From Nocardia pseudovaccinii NBRC 100343 (GTDB lineage Bacteria; Actinomycetota; Actinomycetes; Mycobacteriales; Mycobacteriaceae), in assembly GCF_001613225.1 (NCBI RefSeq), contig NZ_BDBY01000186.1, positions 1-50,634 on the forward strand: a stretch of DNA of 50,634 nucleotides, in the 5' to 3' direction. Positions 41,047-49,409 of the stretch are shown here, in pieces. Both the position numbers and the translations under genes were made by a program. Position 1 is the stretch's first letter. Each line of letters starts with the position of its first letter. A model generated the notes under the pieces. That model had not been told where the DNA came from, did no database searches, and saw nothing but the letters and a program-made list of their open reading frames with translations.

Positions 41047-42483
41047 ATGGCACGGGACGAGCGCGGTGTGACCGCCACTCAGGATGATTTCGCTTCCTGG
41101 TACCAAGACGTCGTGATCAAGGCGGGCCTTGTCGACCGGGGTCCGGCCAAAGGCACGATGGTGATCCGACCGTATGGGTACGCGATCTGGGAGCTGCTGC
41201 AGGCCGAGCTGGATGCGAAGATCAAGGAAACCGGTCACCAGAACTGCTACTTCCCGATGCTCATCCCAGAGTCGTACTTGAAGCGGGAGGCCGAGCACGT
41301 CGAGGGCTTCGCCCCGGAACTGGCGGTAGTCACCCACGCCGGCGGCAAGCTACTCGAGGAGCCCTTGGTGGTGCGGCCCACCAGCGAAACAATCATCGGC
41401 GAGATGATGGCCAAGTGGATCGAGTCGTGGCGTGACCTGCCGCTGAAGCTGAACCAGTGGGCAAATGTCGTGCGGTGGGAGCTGCGGCCGCGCATGTTCC
41501 TGCGTACCACCGAGTTTCTCTGGCAGGAGGGGCACACCGCACATGCCGATGAGGTCGAGGCGCGGGAGGAGATGATGCTGGCGCTGGGCATCTACGAGCG
41601 GGTCGCACGGGAGTTGGGCGCGATGCCGGTGGTTCCCGGCGAGAAAACCGCAGGCGAGAGGTTCGCGGGTGCGGTGTCGACGGTGACGATCGAGGCCATG
41701 ATGCGCGACGGCAAGGCGCTGCAGGCAGGGACCAGCCACTACATGGGCCGCAACTTCGCGTCCGCGTTTGGGATCCGCTACAGCTCCGCTGACGGGCGTG
41801 AGGAATTGGCCCACACCACGTCGTGGGGGATGAGCACCCGCATGCTGGGCGGGCTGATCATGACCCATGGTGACGAGCGCGGCCTGGTGCTGCCGCCGCG
41901 GCTCGCGCCGCACCAGGTGGTGATCGTGCCGATCACCCGCGGCACCGACACCACCGTCGTCCCGGCCGCCCATGAGCTGGCCGCGAAACTGCGGGCCGCT
42001 GATGTGCGTGTTCACGTCGATGACCGCGACCAGTTGTCGCCTGGTTGGAAGTTCAACGAGTGGGAGCTGAAAGGCGCACCGGTCCGGCTCGAACTCGGTC
42101 CCCGCGATTTGGCGGCGGGGACTGCGGTGATGGCGCTGCGCCTAGGGGAGGGCAAGCAGTCGATCGCCCTGGATGCGCTGCCGCAGCAGATGCCGCAGGT
42201 CCTTGAGGAGTTCCAGGCGATGCTGCTGGCGCGGGCGAGCGAGTTCCGGCAGTCGCGGACGGTGACCGTGGACGACTGGACTGGTTTCGAGGCGGCGGTG
42301 GCGTCGGGGTGGGCCGTCGCGTTGCACTGCGGCCAACCCGAGTGCGAGGACCAAGTCAAGGCCGCGACCGCGGCGACGCCGCGCTGCGTGCCGCTGGACG
42401 GGCCGCCGGAGAGCGGCCGGTGCGTGCGCTGTGATGCCCCGGCTGCCTACGGCAAGCGGGTGATTTTCGCTCGCGCCTACTGA
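41047..42483 (+). CDS. proS: Proline--tRNA ligase, archaeal/eukaryotic-type
   Basis: Class II synthetase motifs are all present: VVRPTSETIIGEMMAKWI, then VRWELRPRMFLRTTEFLWQE (motif 2), then MSTRMLGGLIMTHGDERGLV (motif 3). The anticodon-binding domain follows from about residue 285. The C-terminus has Cys pairs (CGQPECEDQ...CVRCDAP) and ends in Tyr, typical of the archaeal/eukaryotic form. At 478 residues it lacks the inserted editing domain of bacterial-type ProS (about 570-580 residues). Mycobacteria and relatives usually rely on the bacterial type, so this may be an extra or replacement copy. Its 3' end converges on the aldehyde dehydrogenase at a shared palindrome. Confidence 0.95.
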   Translation: MARDERGVTATQDDFASWYQDVVIKAGLVDRGPAKGTMVIRPYGYAIWELLQAELDAKIKETGHQNCYFPMLIPESYLKREAEHVEGFAPELAVVTHAGGKLLEEPLVVRPTSETIIGEMMAKWIESWRDLPLKLNQWANVVRWELRPRMFLRTTEFLWQEGHTAHADEVEAREEMMLALGIYERVARELGAMPVVPGEKTAGERFAGAVSTVTIEAMMRDGKALQAGTSHYMGRNFASAFGIRYSSADGREELAHTTSWGMSTRMLGGLIMTHGDERGLVLPPRLAPHQVVIVPITRGTDTTVVPAAHELAAKLRAADVRVHVDDRDQLSPGWKFNEWELKGAPVRLELGPRDLAAGTAVMALRLGEGKQSIALDALPQQMPQVLEEFQAMLLARASEFRQSRTVTVDDWTGFEAAVASGWAVALHCGQPECEDQVKAATAATPRCVPLDGPPESGRCVRCDAPAAYGKRVIFARAY

Positions 42484-42494
42484 CCGCCCCGGCA

Positions 42495-42528
42495 ACGTGG
42501 GTCACCGTGCGCGCACGGTGACCCACGT
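42495..42528. terminator. Bidirectional terminator, perfect 34-base palindrome
   Basis: ACGTGGGTCACCGTGCG is followed directly by its exact reverse complement, with TCGTTTTCC after it on the plus strand. It lies 12 bases after the proS stop and includes the last codons and stop of the convergent aldehyde dehydrogenase gene. It should end transcription from proS; for the minus strand no T-run is clear. Confidence 0.7.
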
Positions 42529-44052
42529 CGTTTTCCATCGACTGTATTTGTCCAGGACAGCAAGGCTTTTCGAGTGCCCGGACCCGCCGCGGCCGAGGTC
42601 GCCGACCGGCACGGTCAGGTCGTCGGCCTCGAAGTCGTTCACCCACACGGTGCCGACCTTGAGCTGGCCGGCCACGGTCAGCGCGGTGTCAAGGCTGGCG
42701 GTCCACACCGAGGCGGCGATGCCGGTACCGAAACCCGCTGCTGCCGCAACGGCTTCGTCAGGGTTGCCGACGGCGATAAGTGAGGTGACCGGTCCGAACA
42801 CTTCGTCGACGACGATCGGCATGGTCGGGCTGACGGCGGTAAGCAGGGTCGGGGCGAGGTAGGCACCGCCGCGGGTCGGTGGCGTGGTAAGCGGGCCGCC
42901 GCGCCGCAGAACCGCACCATCAGCGCAGGCCTGATCGATCGCGCCCGCGACCGCGCCTGCGGCTTCAGGGGTGATCATCGGGCCGATGTCGGTGTCCCAG
43001 TCGCGGGGGTCGCCGATCATCAGCCGGTCGAGTGCGGTCTCCAGTTCGACGGTCAGTTCGGCGGCGATCGTTCGGTCGGCGAGGATGCGGTTGACGCCGG
43101 TGCACATTTGCCCGGCGTTGAATGTCGCGCCCCACACCAGTTTCCGTGCCACTTGATCGAGGCCGGGCGTGTCGGCGCACACGATGGCGGTCGATTTCCC
43201 GCCCAACTCGCACCACACCTGGGCACCGGTTTCGGCCGCGTACCGGCGGAACGCTCGCCCGGTCAGCGCGGACCCGACCACCGTGATCACGTCGACCTCG
43301 GTGTGACGGCCCAGCGCGGCGCCGGTGCTGGGCCCGCCGGGCAGCACCGCCAGCGCCCCGCCCGGGACGCCGGCCTGGTGCGCGAGTTCGGCCGCGCGCA
43401 GCACCGCGTATGGGGCGTGCTCGGACGGTTTGAGCAGTACCGCGTTGCCCAGCGACAACGCCGGTGCCACTTCGTATCCCAGTGCCGCGAGCGGGAAGTT
43501 CCACGGCGCGATGACCGCGACCACCCCTGCTGGCTCCCGGGCCACGACCGCCAGGGAGTGTGGGCCGGTGTCGGGATGGTGTCCGCCGTGTTTGCCGATC
43601 GCGGCAGCGGACCAGCGAATCGCCCGCACGCATCCGGCGACGTCTACTTCTAGGCAGTCGCGGATCGGTTTGCCGGTTTCGGCGCAGATCAGCACGGCCA
43701 GCTCGTCGCCGTGGCGGTCGAGAAGCTCCGCCCACCGCCCGAGTGCTGCCGCGCGGTCGTCCGGGTGGGAGCGGGCCCACTCGCCGGTGCCAAATTCGCT
43801 GCGGGCCAGGCGGATCGCTTCGTGCGCTTCCTCAGCGGTCGTGTACGCGGCCGCGCCGAGGGGGTCACCCGTCGCGGGCGCGTGCACCACCATTCGCTCG
43901 GCCGGGTCGCGGCGCATCCCGCCGATCAGTGCATCCCCGGACAGTTGCAGCCGCTCCGGGTGCGCGTGCCAGTGTCGGCCTGTGCGGTCGATCAGGACCT
44001 CGGCGTCGCTGTCGATGTGGTCGGTCAGGCCGGTCGGGTCAAGTGTGGTCAT
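42502..44052 (-). CDS. Aldehyde dehydrogenase family protein
   Basis: All landmarks of NAD(P)-dependent aldehyde dehydrogenases are visible: VVAVIAPWNFPLAALGYEVA, LLKPSEHAP, WCELGGKSTAIV (general-base Glu), FNAGQMCTGVNRIL (nucleophilic Cys) and VVDEVFGPVTSLIAV. It is 516 residues long, with a family-atypical N-terminal extension of about 30 residues. It oxidises an aldehyde to an acid, substrate unknown. Its start overlaps the stop of the FMN dehydrogenase gene (ATGA), making it the last gene of a coupled operon. A plausible chain is alcohol to aldehyde or ketoacid to acid. Confidence 0.93.
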   Translation of the reverse strand: MTTLDPTGLTDHIDSDAEVLIDRTGRHWHAHPERLQLSGDALIGGMRRDPAERMVVHAPATGDPLGAAAYTTAEEAHEAIRLARSEFGTGEWARSHPDDRAAALGRWAELLDRHGDELAVLICAETGKPIRDCLEVDVAGCVRAIRWSAAAIGKHGGHHPDTGPHSLAVVAREPAGVVAVIAPWNFPLAALGYEVAPALSLGNAVLLKPSEHAPYAVLRAAELAHQAGVPGGALAVLPGGPSTGAALGRHTEVDVITVVGSALTGRAFRRYAAETGAQVWCELGGKSTAIVCADTPGLDQVARKLVWGATFNAGQMCTGVNRILADRTIAAELTVELETALDRLMIGDPRDWDTDIGPMITPEAAGAVAGAIDQACADGAVLRRGGPLTTPPTRGGAYLAPTLLTAVSPTMPIVVDEVFGPVTSLIAVGNPDEAVAAAAGFGTGIAASVWTASLDTALTVAGQLKVGTVWVNDFEADDLTVPVGDLGRGGSGHSKSLAVLDKYSRWKTTWVTVRAR

Positions 44053-45131
44053 CGTCGTCTCCGCAGCAGATCGGGGTTGATATCGGAAATGCGGGCGCAG
44101 CCGGCCAGCACCATGGTGCGTGCCAGTTCGGCGGTGAACAGGTCCAGCACCGCCTTCACACCGGTCCGCCCCTCCAGCGCCAAGCCCATCGCGACCGGCC
44201 GGCCGATCAGCACCGCGTCCGCGCCCAGCGCCAGGGCCTTGAAGATGTCGCCGCCGGAACGGATTCCGCCGTCGACCGCCACTGCCAGCTGTCCGTCGAC
44301 CGCTTCGAGGATCTCGGGCAGCTGGTCGAGAGTGGCTGGGACGCTGTCGAGTTGGCGGCCGCCGTGGTTGGACACCACGACCGCGCTCGCCCCGCAGTCG
44401 ACCGCGTGCACCGCGTCGGACGCGGACAGCACCCCCTTCACCATCAGCGGCACGGTGAGCCGGTCGGCAGCGTCACGCAATGTCCGCCAGGTCCACGACG
44501 ACCCGGTCTCACCGACCAGCGTCGCCGCGAACCGGCCGTCGGGGTGGTTTCCCGAGTAGTGGGCGGGATCGATGGAGACGCTGAGACGGCGTAGCCGCTC
44601 CCGCCACCCCAGGACCGGGCAGTCGATCGTCACGCACACCGCCCGATACCCGGCCGCGACGGCACGATCGGCTAGTTCCACGAACTGCCCGATCTCCCCG
44701 CTCGCATGGGCCTGCATGATCATCGAGCCACCGGTCGCCGCTGCGGCCACGTCTTCCAGCGGCCACCCCGACGCTTCAGCCACCACCGCCGCCATCCCGG
44801 AATCAGCCGCCGCGGCGGCGACGGCCCGCAGCCCGTCATCGCACAGGAACCGGTCGCACCCGATCGGCGCGGTCAGTACCGGCGCCGACAGGCCGATCCC
44901 CAGGAAGGTCGTGCCGGTGTCGGCGGTGGTGACCCCGGCCAGCTGCCGAGGCACCAGCTGCCAGCGCCCGAACGCCTGACGGTTGTCGGCGACGGTGACC
45001 TCATCGCCGCTGCCGGTGTCGATATACGCCCACACGTCAGGCCGTAGCTCGGACTCCGCGCGCCGCACCAGGTGCGTCAACGTGCGGATCTGACCCGCCG
45101 CCGTCGTCGAACCTGCGGCCGGTCCGGTCAT
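44049..45131 (-). CDS. FMN-dependent alpha-hydroxy-acid dehydrogenase
   Basis: The ATG at 45131 overlaps the radical SAM stop (ATGA). The 360-residue protein is a TIM-barrel of the lactate/glycolate oxidase family: LSAPVLTAPIGCDRFLCDDG, VTIDCPVLGWRERLRR, LMVKGVLSASDAVHAVDCGA, VVVSNHGGRQLDSVPATLDQ (catalytic His and Arg) and the FMN phosphate site DGGIRSGGDIFKALALGADA. It oxidises a 2-hydroxy acid or similar alcohol using FMN. It resembles MftD-type enzymes in family, but no mycofactocin precursor or MftC is nearby. The frame is open far upstream of the start through the radical SAM gene; that part is not used. Confidence 0.92.
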   Translation of the reverse strand: MTGPAAGSTTAAGQIRTLTHLVRRAESELRPDVWAYIDTGSGDEVTVADNRQAFGRWQLVPRQLAGVTTADTGTTFLGIGLSAPVLTAPIGCDRFLCDDGLRAVAAAAADSGMAAVVAEASGWPLEDVAAAATGGSMIMQAHASGEIGQFVELADRAVAAGYRAVCVTIDCPVLGWRERLRRLSVSIDPAHYSGNHPDGRFAATLVGETGSSWTWRTLRDAADRLTVPLMVKGVLSASDAVHAVDCGASAVVVSNHGGRQLDSVPATLDQLPEILEAVDGQLAVAVDGGIRSGGDIFKALALGADAVLIGRPVAMGLALEGRTGVKAVLDLFTAELARTMVLAGCARISDINPDLLRRRR

Positions 45132-46294
45132 TTCCGTGCCCCGCGCCGCGCCACCAGCGTCGTGCGCGCGGTCTCGCCGACCTCGGCGCCGCCACTGTAG
45201 GTTCCCGGCTCGGCGGCGGGGCCGACGGCGGTGCCGACGAACAGCTCGCCCTGGTCCCACAGCCCGCGCACCAAAGCGGTCAGCCGGTCCCCCGGTGTAT
45301 GACCGGAATACCAGGCGCAGAACATGTCCCAGTCGACCGGCCCCGTCTGCGCGCTCACCCACCGCGCCATGTCGTACACCGTCGGCAACTTCCACCGGTA
45401 GATGCCGTTTTCCAACGGGCCGGTGGTCAGGTGCGGGAAGTTCTCCGCCACGAACGTCGCCCCGCCCCTGGTCACTCCGTCGCGGAACGGCAGCAGGGTC
45501 GACAGCGCATCGGCCAAGCCGCAGTTGACCGCGGCGTCCCGCTCGAACGTCAGCTCGCGTGGATACGCGGCCCGGAACGCCTCGATCGAGTCGATCGCGT
45601 CCGCCGCCCCCTCCATCACACCGTAAAACGTGTCCCACCAGCCTTTTTGAGCGCCCAGTACCGCGTTGAACACGTGCGAGCCCAGCGACGCCAACTCGTA
45701 TCCGAGCCGGTCCATCTCGGTCGGCGACTGTAGGCCCGGGATCACCGGCGCGACGTGGAAACTGACCGGTATTTCGGCCGCGGCCACTTGTTCGGCGGCC
45801 TTGAGCCTGTCGGCGGGGGCGGGAGCGCGGTGCTCAAGGGTCCGCGCCAAGTCTTCCCGCAGGGTGATCACCGAGAAGCACACCTCGACCAAGCCCTGCT
45901 TGGCCAGCTCGGCCAGCACGTCGATATCCCGGGTGACCATCGTTCCACGTGTCAGTATGAACACCGGAATCCGCTGGGCGAGCGCGGCTTCCAGAATTCC
46001 GCGAGTGCGTAGCTCGGTGCCCTCGATCGGCTGATAAGGGTCGGTCGTGGTACCGATGTCCAGAATGCCCATCGACGGGTCGGCCTCGGCCGACCCGGGG
46101 GACACCTTCACATGCCGACCGTAGTCGTCAGGCCCTTTGTACAGGCAATATGAACAGTTGAACGCGCAGCCGCTGTACGCGTCGCTGAATACTCGCCAGT
46201 GGTGCGCGCGGATCGTCTCGATGGATGTCTGGAAATCGAAAACCCGTGGGATCTCCCGGGGTTTGCGCTTCGAGATCTCGATCAACGTGCTCAT
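45128..46294 (-). CDS. Radical SAM protein (SplB/Rv2578c-like)
   Basis: The 4Fe-4S motif C43-x3-C47-x2-C50 is in SGCAFNCSYCLYKG. Family segments include MGILDIGTTTDPYQPIEGTE and LTRGTMVTRDIDVLAELA, with VSFHVAPVIPGLQSPTE later. No SPASM cluster is visible at the C-terminus, unlike peptide-maturing enzymes. The family includes spore photoproduct lyase-type and many unassigned proteins. The ATG at 46294 is preferred for its GGAGG ribosome site 8 bases upstream; an ATG at 46309 is in frame. It is the first gene of a three-gene operon with four-base overlaps throughout. The product is unknown. Confidence 0.88.
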   Translation of the reverse strand: MSTLIEISKRKPREIPRVFDFQTSIETIRAHHWRVFSDAYSGCAFNCSYCLYKGPDDYGRHVKVSPGSAEADPSMGILDIGTTTDPYQPIEGTELRTRGILEAALAQRIPVFILTRGTMVTRDIDVLAELAKQGLVEVCFSVITLREDLARTLEHRAPAPADRLKAAEQVAAAEIPVSFHVAPVIPGLQSPTEMDRLGYELASLGSHVFNAVLGAQKGWWDTFYGVMEGAADAIDSIEAFRAAYPRELTFERDAAVNCGLADALSTLLPFRDGVTRGGATFVAENFPHLTTGPLENGIYRWKLPTVYDMARWVSAQTGPVDWDMFCAWYSGHTPGDRLTALVRGLWDQGELFVGTAVGPAAEPGTYSGGAEVGETARTTLVARRGARK

Positions 46295-46447
46295 CAGAGT
46301 CACCTCCATAGATGTGGCGGAACCAGATAGAAGACGTGTGAGGGCGCGGCTCGACCGGAGCCGGACCGGGAGCCGTCAATGGTGTTGGTGGTCAGGATGT
46401 TTCGCGCGAGATTCGGCGGTCTAACAGCCAGTGCTGCGAGCGGCCCG

Positions 46448-46885
46448 TCAGGATGGGGCCCGTTCACGGGAGGCGAACCGGTCACAGATCAGCGCGCTGT
46501 ACTCGAGCTCGAGTTCGGCCAGCTTTGTCCATGCCGCATGCATCTGCTCGGAGCGGGCGCCCGACACCGCCAGGTGCCCCATCGCACGTTCAGCGGCGGC
46601 GGCGATCCGGTCGATCAGCACGCCGAGCGAGCGTTCGACAGTCGCTGAAGGCTCTACAGCACCAGCCAACGCGCTGATCTGCGTAATCACCTCGCCCCGG
46701 CGGCAGTCGCACACGGCGGCCGTGGCTGGGAACTCTCGTCGCGCGCGGTGCAGACGCACGAGTTCTCGCGCCCACCCACAGATCGGATCCGGATCGTCTT
46801 TGTCGCTGCACACAGCGATCAGAAGGCGGTCGCGCGAAGGCAAGCCGGAGACGCAATCCGTCGAGATCAGCGGTGTCTGCATCAT
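46448..46885 (-). CDS. DUF4254 domain protein
   Basis: Start at the first of two ATGs (MMQTPLISTDCVSGLPSRDR) with GGAGGTGGAG upstream. The sequence DPICGWARELVRLHRARREF, then CRRGEVITQISALAGAVEPS and RSLGVLIDRIAAAAERAM, follows the DUF4254 pattern. The usual HHTES before LGxVIDRIA is replaced by ATVERS. The family has no assigned function and is found with glycosyl- or other transferase loci. It is 154 bases upstream of the radical SAM operon on the same strand and divergent from the GntR gene. Confidence 0.75.
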   Translation of the reverse strand: MMQTPLISTDCVSGLPSRDRLLIAVCSDKDDPDPICGWARELVRLHRARREFPATAAVCDCRRGEVITQISALAGAVEPSATVERSLGVLIDRIAAAAERAMGHLAVSGARSEQMHAAWTKLAELELEYSALICDRFASRERAPS

Positions 46886-47005
46886 GTTCTTCTCCACCTC
46901 CGGTGGCTGCGCTCGGCGCTGCAGAGAAGCCGTGGTGCAAGCAGGCGAATCGCCGGGCACGATGTGCCTGGCCGAGATGCTGCACGGCCAATCCAATTCA
47001 CTTAC

Positions 47006-47049
47006 GGTACCTAGCCACCTAGCGGTTGTCCACCAGGTGGATAGGTGCC
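47006..47049. promoter_or_regulatory. Operator-like inverted repeat in the GntR/DUF4254 divergent region
   Basis: GGTACCTAGCCACCT (47006-47020) and AGGTGGATAGGTGCC (47035-47049) are 15-base arms with 13 matching pairs and a 14-base spacer. The spacer side also contains CCACCAGGTGG. Paired ACCTA/TAGGT half-sites are typical of GntR-family operators. The site lies 52 bases upstream of the GntR start and between the two divergent transcription units, so autoregulation and control of the minus-strand genes are both plausible. Confidence 0.65.
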
Positions 47050-47100
47050 AGGCGGTGAGGGGTTTGCCGATGACCGCTAGTACTCCGGTACCGTCAGGGC

Positions 47101-47856
47101 ATGGCCAAACAGCCCGAATACGTCTCGATCGCCGAGACACTGAGAGCTGAAGTGCTCGCCGGCGACTACGACACCGGGGCGCTTCCCAGCACCTCCGACA
47201 TCGCCAGCCGCTTCGAGGTCAACATGAAGACCGCAGGCCGGGCAGTGCAACAGCTGGTCGCCGAAGGATTGGTGATCGCCCGGCCCGGCATGCGGGCCGT
47301 TCCCATGCCGCCAGAATTGCGGGGAATCAGGTGGCCGATGAACGGCCGCTACGCACGTGCACGCGCCGCGCAGGGGCTGGTCTTCGGAGGCGATGTGAGC
47401 GGATCGGTGCGGAAAGACACCGTCGCGCGTGAATGGATCACGGCACCGGTCGTAATCGCCCATCTGCTCAAGGTCGACAACGGCGCTCGCGTTTTCCACC
47501 GTCGCAGCCGCACGTACGTCGATGATGTGCCGACCGAAGAGACCTCGATGTTCTTCCCGGAATCCATCGTCGCGGCTGCTCCCCGACTAGAGAACGACGA
47601 ACGCATCCACGTCGTAGCCTACGTCGAAGAATCCGGACACGTCGTGACCCGCACCGCCAACGAAATTCGAGCCCGGCACGCAAACGACGCAGAACAGCAG
47701 GTTTTCGGAATTGATGCCGACAGCATCGTCATCGAACACATTCACGGCACTTACGGCGCCGAGGGTGAAGCGCTGGAAGCCGTCTGCAACGTGAGACCGG
47801 CGCACGGCAGCGTCATCACGTTCGACACATACGAAGCACCCCTCGAAAACGACTAG
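47101..47856 (+). CDS. GntR-family transcriptional regulator
   Basis: Residues about 5-70 are the winged helix-turn-helix: VSIAETLRAEVLAGDYDTGA, LPSTSDIASRFEVNMKTAGR, AVQQLVAEGLVIARPGMRAV. Residues about 90-245 look like a UTRA-type ligand-binding domain (HRRSRTYVDDVPTEETSMFF; FGIDADSIVIEHIHGTYGAE), placing it near the HutC/FarR branch. No ribosome site precedes the ATG, and a TAGTACT -10-like element lies 19 bases upstream, so the mRNA is probably leaderless. It is co-directional with pyrF (12-base gap) and divergent from the DUF4254/radical SAM genes. Confidence 0.88.
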   Translation: MAKQPEYVSIAETLRAEVLAGDYDTGALPSTSDIASRFEVNMKTAGRAVQQLVAEGLVIARPGMRAVPMPPELRGIRWPMNGRYARARAAQGLVFGGDVSGSVRKDTVAREWITAPVVIAHLLKVDNGARVFHRRSRTYVDDVPTEETSMFFPESIVAAAPRLENDERIHVVAYVEESGHVVTRTANEIRARHANDAEQQVFGIDADSIVIEHIHGTYGAEGEALEAVCNVRPAHGSVITFDTYEAPLEND

Positions 47857-47867
47857 GAGGACCCTCG

Positions 47868-48569
47868 ATGCACACCTCGCCAACCAATGCCCGGGACCGG
47901 CTGGCCATCGCGCTCGACACCAGCGACCTGGGCGCTGCCCTGGCCCTCGCCAAAACGGTGCAGCCCAGCATCGGTGTGGCGAAAGTCGGGCTTCAGCTGT
48001 TCAGCGCCGCCGGTCACAGCGCGGTGCGAGCCATCCAGGACATCGGTATGGACGTCTTCCTCGATGTCAAGCTGCATGACATCCCGAACACCGTCTACGG
48101 TGCCAGCACGGTTCTCGGGTCACTGGGCGTGCAGTACCTGACCGTGCACGCGGCTGGCGGAAAGGCCATGCTGCAGGCGGCGGTGAAAGGACTCCAGGAA
48201 GGCGCGGATGCGGCAGATATGCCGGCGCCGACTGTTCTCGCGGTCACGGTTCTGACCAGCGCACCCGACGCCTCTCCCGCACTGCTCAGTGAACGCCTGA
48301 CCGACGCTGTCACAGCAAAATGTGGCGGCATCGTCTGTGCTGCAACCGATCTTCCTGTCATCAGGAGCAAAGCTTCCGATATCCTCACCGTCGTTCCTGG
48401 CATCCGCCCCGCCGGAAGCCCTGTACACGACCAACAGCGAATCGCAACCCCTGCCGAGGCCATTCGCGCCGGTGCGAACATCCTCGTCATAGGCCGGGCC
48501 GTCGCCGCCGCCGAAGACCCCACCGCAGCTGCAGCCGCTATCGCGGCAGAGGTCGCACAAGCTATTTGA
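47868..48569 (+). CDS. pyrF: Orotidine 5'-phosphate decarboxylase
   Basis: AGGAGG ribosome site 7 bases before the ATG. The catalytic array DxKxxD is D66-V-K68-L-H-D71 in FLDVKLHDIPNTV. RLAIALDTSD, VAKVGLQLFSAAG, LTVHAAGGKAML, VPGIRPAGSP and the C-terminal ILVIGRAVAAAEDP complete the short form (233 residues). It decarboxylates OMP to UMP. Mycobacteria and relatives normally carry a longer, different type of PyrF next to carB, so this looks like an additional, horizontally acquired copy. It is controlled together with the GntR gene. Its presence next to a catabolic or biosynthetic operon may reflect a related nucleotide substrate or target duplication. Confidence 0.92.
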   Translation: MHTSPTNARDRLAIALDTSDLGAALALAKTVQPSIGVAKVGLQLFSAAGHSAVRAIQDIGMDVFLDVKLHDIPNTVYGASTVLGSLGVQYLTVHAAGGKAMLQAAVKGLQEGADAADMPAPTVLAVTVLTSAPDASPALLSERLTDAVTAKCGGIVCAATDLPVIRSKASDILTVVPGIRPAGSPVHDQQRIATPAEAIRAGANILVIGRAVAAAEDPTAAAAAIAAEVAQAI

Positions 48570-48743
48570 TCGAGCGCACGCGCTACGGAACCGCTTGAGC
48601 TGCGCCAAGAGCGATGCGGTCGAAGTGATCAGCGCACGTGGACGGGTCTCGGTGGTTCCGTCGAGGGGGCGCGGATGTGCCCCGAACTGGAAGCCCGCTT
48701 ATGGTGACTGCGTCGGCTCTGTCTGGGGAAAGGAGGTCGTGGC

Positions 48744-48992
48744 GTGACATCGGTATCTCTGGTGCTTGCCCCGCTCGTGACGCTGGGCGCGGTGAGCGGA
48801 GTTCTGTTGCTGCACAAGGGCCGTCCTGTGGTTGGCCGCCTGCTCTTGCTGTCGTTGTACCTGCCGCCCGCCTTCCTCCTCGCCGACACGGCGGTCTCCA
48901 GCGAGTGGTTCGCGGCTGCCTTCGCGGCCGGGGGGCTTGGGCTCGCTACAGTGGCCTGGATCGGCATTCCGGAGAAGGTTTCTCCCAGCTGA
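48744..48992 (+). CDS. Small membrane protein (82 aa)
   Basis: GTG start with AAAGGAGG 8 bases upstream, one of the best ribosome sites in the window. Three hydrophobic segments are visible: LVLAPLVTLGAVSGVLLLHK, VGRLLLLSLYLPPAFLLADT and FAAAFAAGGLGLATVAWIGI. It has no motif or known family. Being alone between pyrF and the remnants at 49132, its role cannot be inferred. Confidence 0.6.
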   Translation: MTSVSLVLAPLVTLGAVSGVLLLHKGRPVVGRLLLLSLYLPPAFLLADTAVSSEWFAAAFAAGGLGLATVAWIGIPEKVSPS

Positions 48993-49131
48993 GGACAGCC
49001 AGCAGACCTGGGCCGCAATGATAGTCGCGCCCGTGCATGTGTCGCAGTCAACGCGCACGCGTTCCTCAGTCCTTCGCGTCAGCGACAAAGTCCTACTAGG
49101 CGCGTGGATTGCATGTACACAACATATCTGA

Positions 49132-49260
49132 AGAACCGGCGCACTAACCTCCGCGAAGATCGCGCAGCTCGACGAGCTCGGAATGGTGTGGGCCCCCGGC
49201 CTGTCGACCACGAACATCCGGCGCTGGAAACCGGCATCGCGCACCTCCCCGACTTTGTTC
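49132..49260 (+). pseudogene. Possible helicase-associated (HA) domain fragment
   Basis: A plus-strand frame reads LTSAKIAQLDELGMVWAPGL. The pattern LTxxKIAxLDxLGMxW is typical of the helicase-associated repeat in large actinobacterial helicases. The frame loses the pattern after about 25 residues, and later segments seem to continue in another frame. It is probably a small piece of a lost gene. Confidence 0.35.
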
Positions 49261-49409
49261 GCGCCGATGTCTCCACTCACTATGTGTGCTACCGGATGGG
49301 GGACCCTGGATGTCAGGCTGCCGCTCACTCCGAGCCCGAACAGCATTGCCGCTCAATGCATCTCGCACTACACAGCTCAAAGCCCTGGGCGTGGGCTGAA
49401 ATCTGAAGT

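Noticed and set aside
44049..45638. A longer N-terminus for the FMN dehydrogenase (open frame to 45638)
   Set aside because: The extra part is antiphase to the radical SAM gene and Arg/Gly-rich. The ATG at 45131 with its ATGA overlap fits the family N-terminus.
44049..46294. Mycofactocin locus
   Set aside because: An FMN dehydrogenase and a radical SAM protein occur together, but there is no precursor peptide, no MftB-like chaperone, no SPASM domain and no MftE/MftF.
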